A stretch of DNA of 39,251 nt from Nemertoderma westbladi (taxonomy: Eukaryota; Xenacoelomorpha; Nemertodermatida; Nemertodermatidae): assembly GCA_032718475.1 (NCBI GenBank), contig JAUCBJ010006889.1, forward strand, positions 52,501 through 91,751, written 5' to 3'. Shown piece after piece: positions 1-9,800 of the stretch. How positions within the stretch are numbered: position 1 is the first letter of the stretch; every line of letters starts with the position of its first letter. Made by a program: the position numbers and the translations under genes. A model generated the notes under the pieces. That model did not search any database. It saw nothing but the letters and a program-made list of their open reading frames with translations, and was not told the DNA's origin.

Positions 1-258
<258 letters not shown>

Positions 259-373
259 TCCAGAAGTGATACTGCTGGAGCTGTTGGTTAAATAACATTA
301 TTATAGAGCAGTCAACTCTACAGTCAGTAGTTCACAATAACTAAAATGGCATTCCATTGCAAATTGGCATTAA

Positions 374-578
374 AATAAGCATGGTGGACATCCCATGACT
401 TTCTTGAGACGCATCTTAAAGGACACTGGCCTTGAAGATGCGGATGATCTAGCAAATGTCATGGGTGATAGGGAGTTGTGGCGGCGCAATTTTGTCGACA
501 AGCCGGCACAGCATTCTTAAAAACGCAGCTGCAATGCATCATGCCGATCATAGTAGTAGTAGTAGTAGTAGTAGTAGC
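374..578 (+). mobile_element. RTE-like LINE, 3' terminal fragment (copy A)
   Basis: The sequence encodes the last ~50 residues of an RTE/BovB-type reverse transcriptase protein (ends DKPAQHS, stop at about 518). A very short 3' UTR follows, then a (TAG)n tail at about 550-578. The same end recurs on the minus strand near 12.7, 14.8, 22-24 and 27 kb. A short 3' UTR with a trinucleotide tail is typical of RTE-clade LINEs. The copy is severely 5'-truncated and cannot encode a working enzyme. The clade assignment rests on the C-terminal protein signature and the tail. Confidence 0.8.
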
Positions 579-1519
579 TAAGCAGCTATTCACATTAATT
601 TTAAATATAAATTATATATAAAAAGTTCAAATTTTTGGGGTGGCTTCCAAGTTAAACACCAAAACAATTATTATTTCGTTACATAGGCCTACAGTATAAA
701 CGTTGTATATGTTCTACCTCTCACAATAATTTAATAAGATAGGGGGGGGGGGGGGGGGGGGGGCTGGACGCAAGTAAAAATTCATCCCTCTCCATGGGAA
801 ATTCGACGCTATTAACTGCTGTTCTATTGTGCATAGTTTATTGTTTTGGTTACAATAACGCCACACTGTAACCTGCTCCTTTCACTAAATTGAGAATTGA
901 ACATTGAGGTGGGATATGTTGGGTTCATGACGAGTGAAAATTGATCGTGTAATATAAACTAAATTGTAAGTCCGGCTATCCTCCACTTCCTTACCCAATG
1001 GAAGTGTTGTTGTTTATAATCTAATATTGTGGCGGTTTTATCTCTGTTAACTCCCTTTCCTTTCCATCTCCTATACCTGTAATAAACAGTAGGGCTAGGC
1101 CGCAATTCAAAACTACCTCCTAACCAATAAAGTTAGCGCCCTGTTATTGGTTGGCATACTAGATGTTTTTGGTTGCCAAGCAACAATGCCTGATAAATAT
1201 AAATATGCAATGTATTATCCCGCAGAGACAAGCTACTACAATCCAATTCAAAGAAAGGCAGTGGTATTTTATTTCAAACAAGTATATTTAATTTAATGAA
1301 TAATTTTTACGTAACTTTTTTATTATACTGTAAGATGTAGGCTTATTCAAAGTTCATTATAATTTTAAATTTATTTACCAACATTATTCAATTATTATGT
1401 GAACTTGTCGTTGTTCTGATAATTTAAGCATTGGCGTCAATAATGACTTAAGAAATATTGGAGGCTGATAGCCATTGCATTATTGCTTGCTAAAGTATAC
1501 TGTATTTGCTATCCCTCTG
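579..1519. other. Gene-free AT-rich interval with a 22-G run
   Basis: No credible ORF is visible. The interval holds an uninterrupted run of 22 G at 742-763. The only other structured part is the promoter-like cluster at 1124-1205. Confidence 0.7.
1124..1205 (+). promoter_or_regulatory. Promoter-like cluster: CCAAT, inverted CCAAT, X-box, TATA
   Basis: Within 82 bases are CCAAT (1124-1128), its reverse complement ATTGG (1146-1150), GTTGCCAAGCAAC (1172-1184) and TATAAATA (1198-1205). The 13-mer fits the RFX X-box, two half-sites around a short spacer, which in animals marks ciliary gene promoters. No ORF follows before the transposon at 1537. The nearest plus-strand gene is the ciliary gene CFAP251, 5.6 kb away. 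Service to CFAP251 through a 5' UTR intron (possible acceptor at about 6794) is speculative. Confidence 0.4.
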
Positions 1520-2494
1520 CCCATGTGAGGTACACCTACTCCAGTCCCTGGCTTTAGACCCCGTAGGAATTTTGGGGTGGACGGGGTTTCTCACCGAATC
1601 CTAGTTGGACATACATATATGGGTGAAAAAAACTTGGGTAGACTTTCTGGTTCCTGGGCGTAAGTTTTTTATAGCCATTTGTTTTGTGCGTCCGTGAGCT
1701 GTTCACAATTTCAAAAATTGTGGCGATTTGAGTATTTACTATGACAGTTTCCAACGTAACATAATAATACACTTTAAAAATTGTGGTGAAAGTGGTAAAA
1801 CATACCAGCGAATTTTTGCTTTATACGCAAAAATTAGGTACCGTACCTGTTTTTTAATACATTGTGAAAAGATCCAATTATTTCATGTAATAATGTTACC
1901 TATACATATTTTCTATGCTTTGCAAGTAAATACATTGTGTTCTAGAATACTAGCTACTAATTTATAGCTATTAATAAAATTTGTTACATCATTTTAAGTA
2001 TTTATTTTTAACATCATTTTAAGTATTTATTTTAAACATAAATCATTAATTTAACATAAAAACAGAAAGCAAAAGTTCTTGGTCTCACCGATAATGTTCG
2101 TTAAATGGTATTTTCCGAACTTCAGGGTCCCCATAAACATAACCATGTAGGCTAATTATTTCTGTTACTGCACATCTTTCGCTATATTTTTCAATAAAAA
2201 ATATCACAGAATTGTTCTAGAACAATTTACAAACACATTATATTAAAGCAAATATATGTTATTAAAAAATCATTAAAAAATCATATGTGGCATATAATGC
2301 AAAAGTACCAGTAGCTAACAAAACTGTGTTAGCTACAGTTTCATATTGTTTGATACGGGTATATATATTTTTTATACGTAAGAAGGCCCTTCATATTTTA
2401 TTTATAATGTAGAAAGAAGGTGTTAAAAGTACAGTACATATAATAAATAATATAATTATTTATCTTGTTGAACATCGAACAGTTTTTTTTTCAA

Positions 2495-3190
2495 ATGGGA
2501 GACAACAAGGAACTTGTTGGACTACAACTTTGCAGAACTACAACATTGATTCGAGATGGTTTTGGGACGTCAATTGTTTGTGATGCTTCACGGTGTGTTA
2601 TCTGTCAACAAGTTAGGTTAGGGGGTTCAGGGGATAATATCACAGTTACCGGAACAACCGCAGGTAGAAAGAAAATAATAGCAGCCGCACAACAAATCCG
2701 AAAAGATATCGTTTTGAAAAGGATAAATTATCTGGGATTAGACTCTGAGTTTGTATATCATTGCAACAATGAGTGTTACAAATTATACACATTAAAGAAA
2801 ACACTTCTAAAAAAGCAAAGAGAACCGGAAGTGATAGAGGAAACCAACGGAAAAGAAAATGAGTCTGTTCCAAGTCCAACTAAAAGGCTCAGGTCCGAAA
2901 TCGCCTCACGTCACCAAGGGTCATTTCCTAAAGACGACTCCACCCAATTAACTTGCATTATATGCGGTAATCAAACGCATGGCAGTACTAGGGAGAAATA
3001 CAGGATATGCGAGACCAATAGAGCAACAACATTTCTTGCAGCTACTAATTTCTTTAAGGATGAAATATACGTCAAAACCTGTGATCTTGACAATGTAAAA
3101 GCTGTCTTTGCCGCGGATTTATTTTATCACAAGCTTTGTCTTGAAGCATATATTCAAAAATATAAGAGGCGATGCCATCATCAGTATTAA
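2495..3190 (+). CDS. Transposon ORF, two CxxC/HxxxxC modules, function unknown
   Basis: The first in-frame ATG (2495) gives 231 residues. An open stretch 10 codons upstream begins with TTG and is not a likely start. Two similar modules are visible: CVICQQ with a later H-C-N-N-E-C near residues 30-90, and CIICGNQ with YHKLC near residues 155-220. They are joined by a charged linker rich in K, E and S. The spacing suggests paired zinc ligands, as in large uncharacterised proteins multicopy in invertebrate genomes. The second module carries the motif RICE and a conserved AADLFYHK. It lies wholly inside the TIR element, and its 3' end overlaps the next ORF by 19 bases in another frame. Its role in transposition is unknown. 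Confidence 0.6.
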   Translation: MGDNKELVGLQLCRTTTLIRDGFGTSIVCDASRCVICQQVRLGGSGDNITVTGTTAGRKKIIAAAQQIRKDIVLKRINYLGLDSEFVYHCNNECYKLYTLKKTLLKKQREPEVIEETNGKENESVPSPTKRLRSEIASRHQGSFPKDDSTQLTCIICGNQTHGSTREKYRICETNRATTFLAATNFFKDEIYVKTCDLDNVKAVFAADLFYHKLCLEAYIQKYKRRCHHQY

Positions 3191-3417
3191 ATAGTAACTC
3201 GCCCAACCTAGAACCAACAGATTATGGATGGTCTATTAATGAGAATGACTCATCAATCATGCCCGATCCTTGGAATAATGAACTACCTAAATGGGCGACG
3301 ATTACTTGCTTCTGCAAGAAGTGCAATACTATGCGATGCAGATGCCGGAAAGATATCGTTTCTTGCACATCATTTTGCAAATGCAATTTTGAAATGGAGT
3401 GCGAAAATATTCCATAA
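3172..3417 (+). CDS. Transposon ORF with CXC-like (tesmin/TSO1-like) C-terminus
   Basis: This is an 81-residue frame opening at ATG 3172. A TDYGW motif is followed by a dense cysteine cluster (CFCKKC, CRCRK, SCTSFCKC) that ends in ECENIP. The arrangement resembles the CXC/CRC zinc-binding DNA-contact motif. In the related large invertebrate proteins it forms the extreme C-terminus. Its frame is -1 relative to the preceding ORF. Either an internal deletion fused N- and C-terminal parts of a longer protein, or a frameshift or second initiation is used. It might be only the 3' fragment of a dead gene. Confidence 0.5.
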   Translation: MPSSVLNSNSPNLEPTDYGWSINENDSSIMPDPWNNELPKWATITCFCKKCNTMRCRCRKDIVSCTSFCKCNFEMECENIP

Positions 3418-3913
3418 TAAGAACATTTTATAATTCATAACATTTAATTAACATTATATAACATTTCATAATAAATTCACTCAGTGATCATATCAATATA
3501 ACTATTTTACTGTGCCCACGTTTCTTTATAACTCGCTTCGATCGGTTTATGATGAATTGGAGCATCGTAAAACCGTTATATTTGGTTAACTCTGGTAACA
3601 ACAGCTAAATAATAATTATCATTTGTACTCTTGATTTGGAAAAGTGATGAGGACACAGATGAATATTTGTATATTTATGACATCATAAAATGACGTCATA
3701 AAAATCTTAGGCCCAGGAACCTAAAGTCTACCCAATTTTTTTTTCTTCATTTTTGGACCCCAAACCCAGTTCAAGTGAGAAACGGCGTCCACCTCGAAAT
3801 TCCTACGGGACTTAAGGCCAGGGACTGGATTAACCAGACTTTCCGTTGTTATATTTCACTTTGCAGTTTACCCCATGAGAAGAATACTAGGTTTTCACCA
3901 AAAAAATAGTATT

Positions 3914-4099
3914 CAATTTTCAGAGATAAGTCGCTATAATTCTAATTAGTGTTTTATGTCTTTATTTTAGAATATTAATTACTCGTAATTAAGAATCAAG
4001 ATGGAGATTTTTAATAGCTCACCTAAATAATAATTAATATTCTAGAATAAAGACAAAATAACATAGTATAATAGCGAAGCGATTTACGTCTCAAAATTT
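3914..4099. repeat. Inverted repeat, ~67-bp arms
   Basis: The arms at 3914-3981 and 4031-4099 are imperfect reverse complements, best matched in their inner 30 bases (GTCTTTATTNTAGAATATTA shared). They are separated by about 50 bases. The structure lies in the centre of the foldback-like element and may be part of its core or an older MITE. Confidence 0.6.
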
Positions 4100-4479
4100 A
4101 CACATTAGTATTTTAATAATAACTTTGCCACTTTTTGGTTAAATTTAAAATGGTTTTCAGATTCGGAATCTGCAGATGAAAGATGGTTGTTATATTAAGG
4201 GAGATGGTATAAATATGTTATCAACTATTTTCTGTAGCCGCACAAATGCTTCTTGAACGGAATATTTTCGCCCATGTGAAGAATACCATAGGATTTCACT
4301 TTTCGGTTGACTTTTTATTGAAATTTTATATATGAAGATTTTTTATTTTTTTTAATTTATCTTTATTAAGTGTTTTATAGCGCTTATTTCTGTCTTATAA
4401 CCTGTACATATACTAATTTGTTTATTGTTTTGGTTAGATTCAGCCCTTCTGTAACCTGTGTTTTTGGTGAAATCCTGCT

Positions 4480-4761
4480 ATTCTTCACATGGGGGGTAAC
4501 TGCAAAGTGAAATATAACGGCAGAAAGTCTGGTATTCTTCACATGGGGGTATCTGCAAAGTGAAATATAACTGCAGAAAGTCTGGTATTCTTCACATGGG
4601 GGGTAACTGCAAAGTGAAATATAATGGCAGAATGTCTGGTATTCTTCACATGGGGGGTAACTGCAAAGTGAAATATAACGGCAGAAAGTATGGTATTCTT
4701 TACATGTGGGTAACTGCAAAGTGAAATATAACGGCAGAAAGTCTGGTATTCTTCACATGGG
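4480..4761 (+). repeat. 53-bp minisatellite, about five units
   Basis: Units begin ATTCTTCACATGGG at 4480, 4534, 4587, 4641, 4694 and 4748, giving a period of 53-54. Each contains GTAACTGCAAAGTGAAATAT and GCAGAAAGTCTGG. They differ by point changes and short indels. An open minus-strand frame across it is a by-product of the period and is not a gene. Confidence 0.9.
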
Positions 4762-4762
4762 C

Positions 4763-5554
4763 CAATTTTTTTACTTCAGTACACTCTTCGAATAACCTGG
4801 CCTTTGTTCACCTTAAAATTATTTATAAATGTTATATCATTTCATAATAGTTAGTAGAAATATACTAGCGACCATGAACCAGTAATTAATTCAGGTCATT
4901 CGCCATACATTTCTGTGAATTCGCCCCTAGCGGCAGACAGAATAATTTTTTTGCTAATAATTTTTTTTTATTACATTTGAAATATAATACTGTATAATTA
5001 TTTATTGCATGGGAAAAAAGTAGAACTTTTTTCATTATTCTCGAGGGATTTTATTTACTGAGCGTCAGTGAGGTTAATAAAGGGTCGAGAGAATATTGAA
5101 AAAAAAATGTTCTACGTTTTTTTCCCATGTAATGCGTAATTTTATTCTAAGTTGGTACTTTTTGTTGCTAAATTCTCTAATAAAACATAGCGATATACTA
5201 CAGTAGGCCTACAGTAGTGTTACAAAATATATTTAACTGCAGTATTTAGCTACAGTATTTTGCTTCCATAGTTACTGCGATTCTAATTATTGTACTCTTC
5301 AACTCCTAATGCTGCCTTACTCAATGTTAAATAATTTAGTGTTCTCGAATATTTATTAGGTAATTAGAGAGCCGCTTAACTAAATAAACCAATATTGGAT
5401 ATTGAGTTCCGTTTAGGGGTTTGCCTTGCAGACACTAAAGTTGCAATAACGTTCGAGTGTGTGAATGGATTTTGCTCAAATTACTTGTAAACCTTTTCTA
5501 TGCCGATGCTCTTTAAATATAATGTGATAAAATTTAAGAATTTCCACCAAAATA
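4763..5554. other. Gene-free AT-rich interval with a large hairpin
   Basis: No ORF is supported. An inverted repeat at 5004-5133 has arms of about 50 bases. The outer parts are CATGGGAAAAAA (5008) and TTTTTTCCCATG (ending 5129), followed by A/T-rich arms and a central GAGCGTCAGTGAGG. It looks like a small foldback MITE. No flanking duplication could be assigned. Confidence 0.6.
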
Positions 5555-5699
5555 TTTTACTTTACTTTTTTCGATGGGAAAAAAAGTTAAATCAATGCAA
5601 TCCTATGGAGTACTTATTTCCCTAGGGAAAAAAAGTGAAACTATTTTTCCTGATTTTGGGGTATATTCGAGCGAAAAAGTAACAATTTAAGAATTAAAT
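5555..5699 (+). repeat. Direct repeat R1 (partner of 6475-6611)
   Basis: About 140 bases are shared with 6475-6611 at roughly 80% identity by eye. Both copies contain TTTCCCTAGGGAAAAAA and GGGGTATATTCGAGCGAAAA. The palindromic TTCCCTAGGGAA core could form a hairpin. Confidence 0.8.
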
Positions 5700-6474
5700 T
5701 ATTTATTGAATATCAGTTTAATTGTACCGGTAGCGAGATATTGATTGACAGAATTAATAAAATTTATAATGATATTTAAGGTAGCTAGTGTTTTTCATTT
5801 TTTAACTGAGACAGCATTTTTTGAAATTTTTAAAAAAGATTTTATATTTTTCTTTTTGGTAAGTGTTCTAGAATATGAATAGATATTATTTATTATGATA
5901 GATTTTAGTTTTTTTTTACTAGTCATTATATTCTGAAATTACAAAAAAAATTGTGAAAAAATTGATATATTAGAATTTAACTGGTTGCAGAATATTTCGA
6001 AAGAATTAGTCACATAATTTTTGAAGTGGAACTACAGGCTAGTATGTATCTTAGTTTAATCTGAGTAATTTAAGGTAGCTAGCTGGTGTATTTACTAGCT
6101 AGTGTATTTACTAGCTAGTAGATTTAATTAGCTATTAAAACCAAATTAGTTTAAAATTATATATATTAGAAATAGGCCTATGGTATGTAATATCCTACTG
6201 TCTTGTAAATTTACTTGGATAAAAAACAACCATGGTGATTATTTATTGATTATATTTATAAAGGAAGTTAATAATTTTAATTATTATATTAATTAAATTA
6301 ATTATTAATTAATTTAATTATAATATTATATATTTATATATTAATATTATATATAATTGTATATGTATATAATTGTATAACGATATAGTAATAGTATTTA
6401 AGTAATTATAATAATAATAATATATTATCAAAAGAGACATATTTGATATTAGAATAGACTGTTATAGACTGTTA
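5700..6474. other. Extremely AT-rich spacer between direct repeats
   Basis: No coding signal is seen. The part at 6241-6420 is nearly pure A/T with many overlapping TTAATTAA, ATATTA and TATAAT palindromes. It also holds short direct repeats of the tetranucleotides CTAG and TAGT near 6070-6125. Confidence 0.7.
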
Positions 6475-6611
6475 TTTTACTTTTTTTCGCCAGGAAAAAT
6501 AGTAATATCAATGCAATACTATGCGTTACTTTTTCCCTAGGGAAAAAAGTGCAACGTTTCTCCCGATTTTGGGGTATATTCGAGCGAAAAAGTAATAATT
6601 TAAGAATAAAA
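6475..6611 (+). repeat. Direct repeat R2, about 190 bp upstream of CFAP251
   Basis: This is the second copy of the 5555-5699 repeat in the same orientation. It ends about 190 bases before the CFAP251 start codon, so it may lie in the promoter region. It could instead be a solo terminal repeat or MITE scar. Confidence 0.8.
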
Positions 6612-6801
6612 TGGCTGATTACATTTGTATAGTATTTGAAAGTTTTTATTTGTAAACATATACTTATTTTTTCTGTGATTGATGACCTGACAGCGACAGG
6701 GCTGCCTATGTTGATTCATTACATGCAATATAACAGTAATACAGTAATAATTATTGAATACGTTTTTTAAGTCTTTTGATTTATTATAAATTTAGCAAAC
6801 A

Positions 6802-9800
6802 ATGGATAATTCTTCAAATGATGCTGATCCAGAAACAAAAAATGAATCCACCGCTAATGATATCAATAAACCTGGTGCAGATGATGCTACAGGCGAAACT
6901 GTGGAAGACGTTATCCCAGCCGTATCTGATGTAAATGTAGCAAGTGTCGCCACTGATGGAGATACGGTACCAGTCACAACAGATAAAGAAGTTGCCTCAA
7001 TGAATAATGATGATAATATTGCAGAAATCGCTGCTGATGAAAAGGATGATAATGTTTCCGCCGAAAATAATGTTGACCCAGTCAATACTGATGACAATGT
7101 TACAGAAATCACTGCTGATGATACTGTTGAAAATGTGACTGCTGTAGATAATGTTAACCCAGTCAATACTAATGATGATGTTACAGACAAGACTGTTGAT
7201 GATAATGAGGAAAATGTTACCTCCGAAGATAATGTTAACCCAGTCAATACTAATGATAATGTTACAGAATTCACTGCTGATGATATTGTTGAAAATCTGA
7301 CTGCTGTAGATAATGTTGACCCAGTTAACACTGATGATAGGGTGGCCGAAGGCTCTATTGATGATAATATTGCAAATGTCACTGCTGTCGAAAAGAGTGA
7401 CGTTGCTAATGATAATGTTGACCCTGTCTCTGCCACTGCCAATGATAATGAAGACCCTGATGTTGCTGTTGCTAATGTTGAACCAGGATCTGCTGTGGAA
7501 AACATTGAAGCACCTGCAGCTGAGGAAGTACAAGAACCAACTACATCTGATGTAAATTCTGCTGATGTCATGACAGATGATGTGACCGCAGTCACAGCAG
7601 ATAAAGATGATGCTACAGGGAAATCTAAAGATGATGTAACCCCTATAGCTACAGATGAGGAAACACCAGATGTAAATCATGATGATGATAATACTGCAAT
7701 TCGTGATGCTGCATCAGTAAAAGAAGATCTTTCAACTAATACCTCTGCCAAAGTCATAACAAATGCTGAAGAGGATATCGTACAAGTTATTTCACATGAG
7801 AACAAAGTGCCAGTAACTGCGAATGACAGTGATATCGTTCCTGTGGCTCATGATGGAGTTGATAAAGAAAATATACTCGAAAAAGATTTGGGAGACACAG
7901 AACCTCAAGAAGATAAAAAAATTTCTGAAAGCAGAGTTAGCACTGCTACTGCTAAATCAGGAGTTAGTCTTATGGATGAAGTAATTGTTCCAACAGGGGC
8001 ACTGAATCTCACCTGGGTGTATGGAATGAGTCAGGATGTTGGCCTTATTAATCTTTCAGACACATTGAGGAAAATTGTGGCATATACATGTGCCAACACT
8101 GTTGTTTTGTATGATTATGAAAGCAACAAACAGCGTCTGTTACAAGGTCACCAAAATACAGTATCATGTACAACAGCCAGTGCTGATAAGCGATGGGTTG
8201 CTTCTGCTGACAGAGGTTTCGCAAACAGCATTATCATATGGGACACATACACAGGCATTCCTGTTCAAACCATTTATGATCCATACCCAGATGTTGGGTG
8301 TTCTGCGATTAGCATCAGTGCCGATGCAAAATATTTGGCTACTATAAGTGCGGGTGAGGTTCAAATTGTGAGTGTTTGGGATTGGACAGTCCAAACAAAT
8401 GCACCGATTTGTCAGGCAACACTCTCAAAAGAACATAGCCAACAGCATTACATGATTTTTCATCCAACTGATTTCTCACAGATGATTTCAAATAGCGAGA
8501 GACAAGTCATATTCTATCAGTGGACAATGGACGAGCTTAAAGTCTATACTCCTCCATTAACTGACCAGGACTTTTGGAGGGTCGTTGGTGACTACACCAT
8601 GTCTATATTTCAAGATGGTACTACAAAGGCTTTGACAGCTACTCTAACTGGGAACTTGGTGGTTTGGGATAACAATACAATAAATGGGGCACCTAACCTC
8701 AATCCTGGCCCTGATAAACGAGCTATCAAAATAGTGAACATTCAAGAAAACAGGGGTATTACAGTTCTCACCCACACAGATAACTATGTTGTAATTGCAG
8801 ATTTAAATGGCACTATTAAATTCTACGATAATCTACTTCGAGTCTGTAATTGGTATCAAAAGTTTGATATTGGTCCAATAAATTCACTATCTTTTAAATA
8901 TGACCCAACATTTGATTCAAAAGAAAAACATCAAGGGGTTTTCACATTTGATGCAACTTTGCAAGCTCGAGATTTTATTGTTCGAGATTTTATGTTTGCT
9001 ACCACTAATTCAGTTTTTGCTAATGTTACTGTTGATGGAACTAAATTAGACATTATCCTATCTGAGCATGATGATGAGGTACGTGGAATTGCTGCACACC
9101 CATCTAGTCAACATCTAGCTGTTGGAAGTTACAGTGGAATACTAAGAGTTTGGGACTACAGCAAGAAGACAATTATCAACAATCGAAATTTTCGTTCAGA
9201 GCAAATCCATACACTTGCCTATGATCCACTTGGTGAATTTCTTGCTGTTGGTTTTGTTTCCGGCACTTTAAGGCTGGTGGATACACTGACACTTACTGAT
9301 GAACTTCGATTCCTGTACACATATGCTAAAGCATGCTTGACTCACATTTCATTTGCACACGATTCTTCATATCTAGCAACAGGAGATGCTGGAAAAACAA
9401 TTTCTCTATACAAAGCTGTGAGTGGGAAGAAAGGCCCTTTTCAATTTATTGCCAGGTTTAGAAGTCATTACAAGGATATATGTGGGTTAGAATTTGGCAT
9501 TGCTCTGGATACCGATGTTTCACGGCTGATGTCTTTAGGGAAAGACAGAATGCTTGTTGAATACGACCTGTCATCAACAACTACAGATAATTTGGTAGTC
9601 TTGAGCAAAGACAAAATTGAGCAAAGTGGTGTTCCATCATTTTTGGCATGGCATCCACCAATAGTGAAGGAGGATTTCATTCTCATTGGCAATGATCAAT
9701 ACAAACTAAAATTATTTAATTCTACAACTAAAATGTGTAGAAAAACAGCTCTTGGTCCAACGTATGGAACTACATTGGAAAAAGTGGAAGTGCTTCCAAA

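Larger units (their letters stand above)
1537..3832. mobile_element. TIR DNA transposon carrying two Cys-rich ORFs
   Basis: The ends form a terminal inverted repeat of about 130 bp (1537-1668 against 3700-3832, roughly three quarters identical by eye). It starts TACTCCAGTCCCTGG on the left and TAATCCAGTCCCTGG when the right end is reverse-complemented. A 3-bp ACC flanks both sides (1534-1536 and 3833-3835). Joining the flanks across one ACC restores an intact unit of the surrounding minisatellite, which supports the boundaries. The body encodes the ORFs at 2495 and 3172. No DDE transposase domain is recognisable, so this may be an internally deleted copy. The superfamily is unassigned. Confidence 0.75.
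1520..4762. mobile_element. Foldback-like element with minisatellite arms, interrupted by a nested transposon
   Basis: The right arm (about 4455-4762) is an array of ~53-bp units ending TCACATGGGC. The same unit in inverse orientation starts GCCCATGTGA at 1520, breaks at 1536, and resumes at 3833-3905. A further inverse unit lies near 4270. Inverted terminal arms built of tandem repeats are the hallmark of foldback elements. Removing the nested 1537-3832 insertion leaves an element of about 950 bp. No outer target-site duplication or ORF of its own is visible, so its class is inferred. Confidence 0.5.

Noticed and set aside
4384-4719. 111-codon minus-strand ORF with repeated Cys-Tyr motifs
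   Set aside because: It follows the 53-bp minisatellite period and has no independent support.
4480-4761. CRISPR-like array
   Set aside because: Units are contiguous with no unique spacers and the DNA is eukaryotic; it is a minisatellite.
5555-6611. Intact LTR retrotransposon bounded by R1 and R2
   Set aside because: The intervening ~780 bases are pure AT-rich spacer without coding, primer-binding site or polypurine tract.
6792-7680. Long minus-strand ORFs opposite the CFAP251 N-terminus
   Set aside because: They are Ser/Thr- and Ile-rich mirror frames of the acidic GAT/AAT repeat codons. No domains, and the plus strand explains the sequence.
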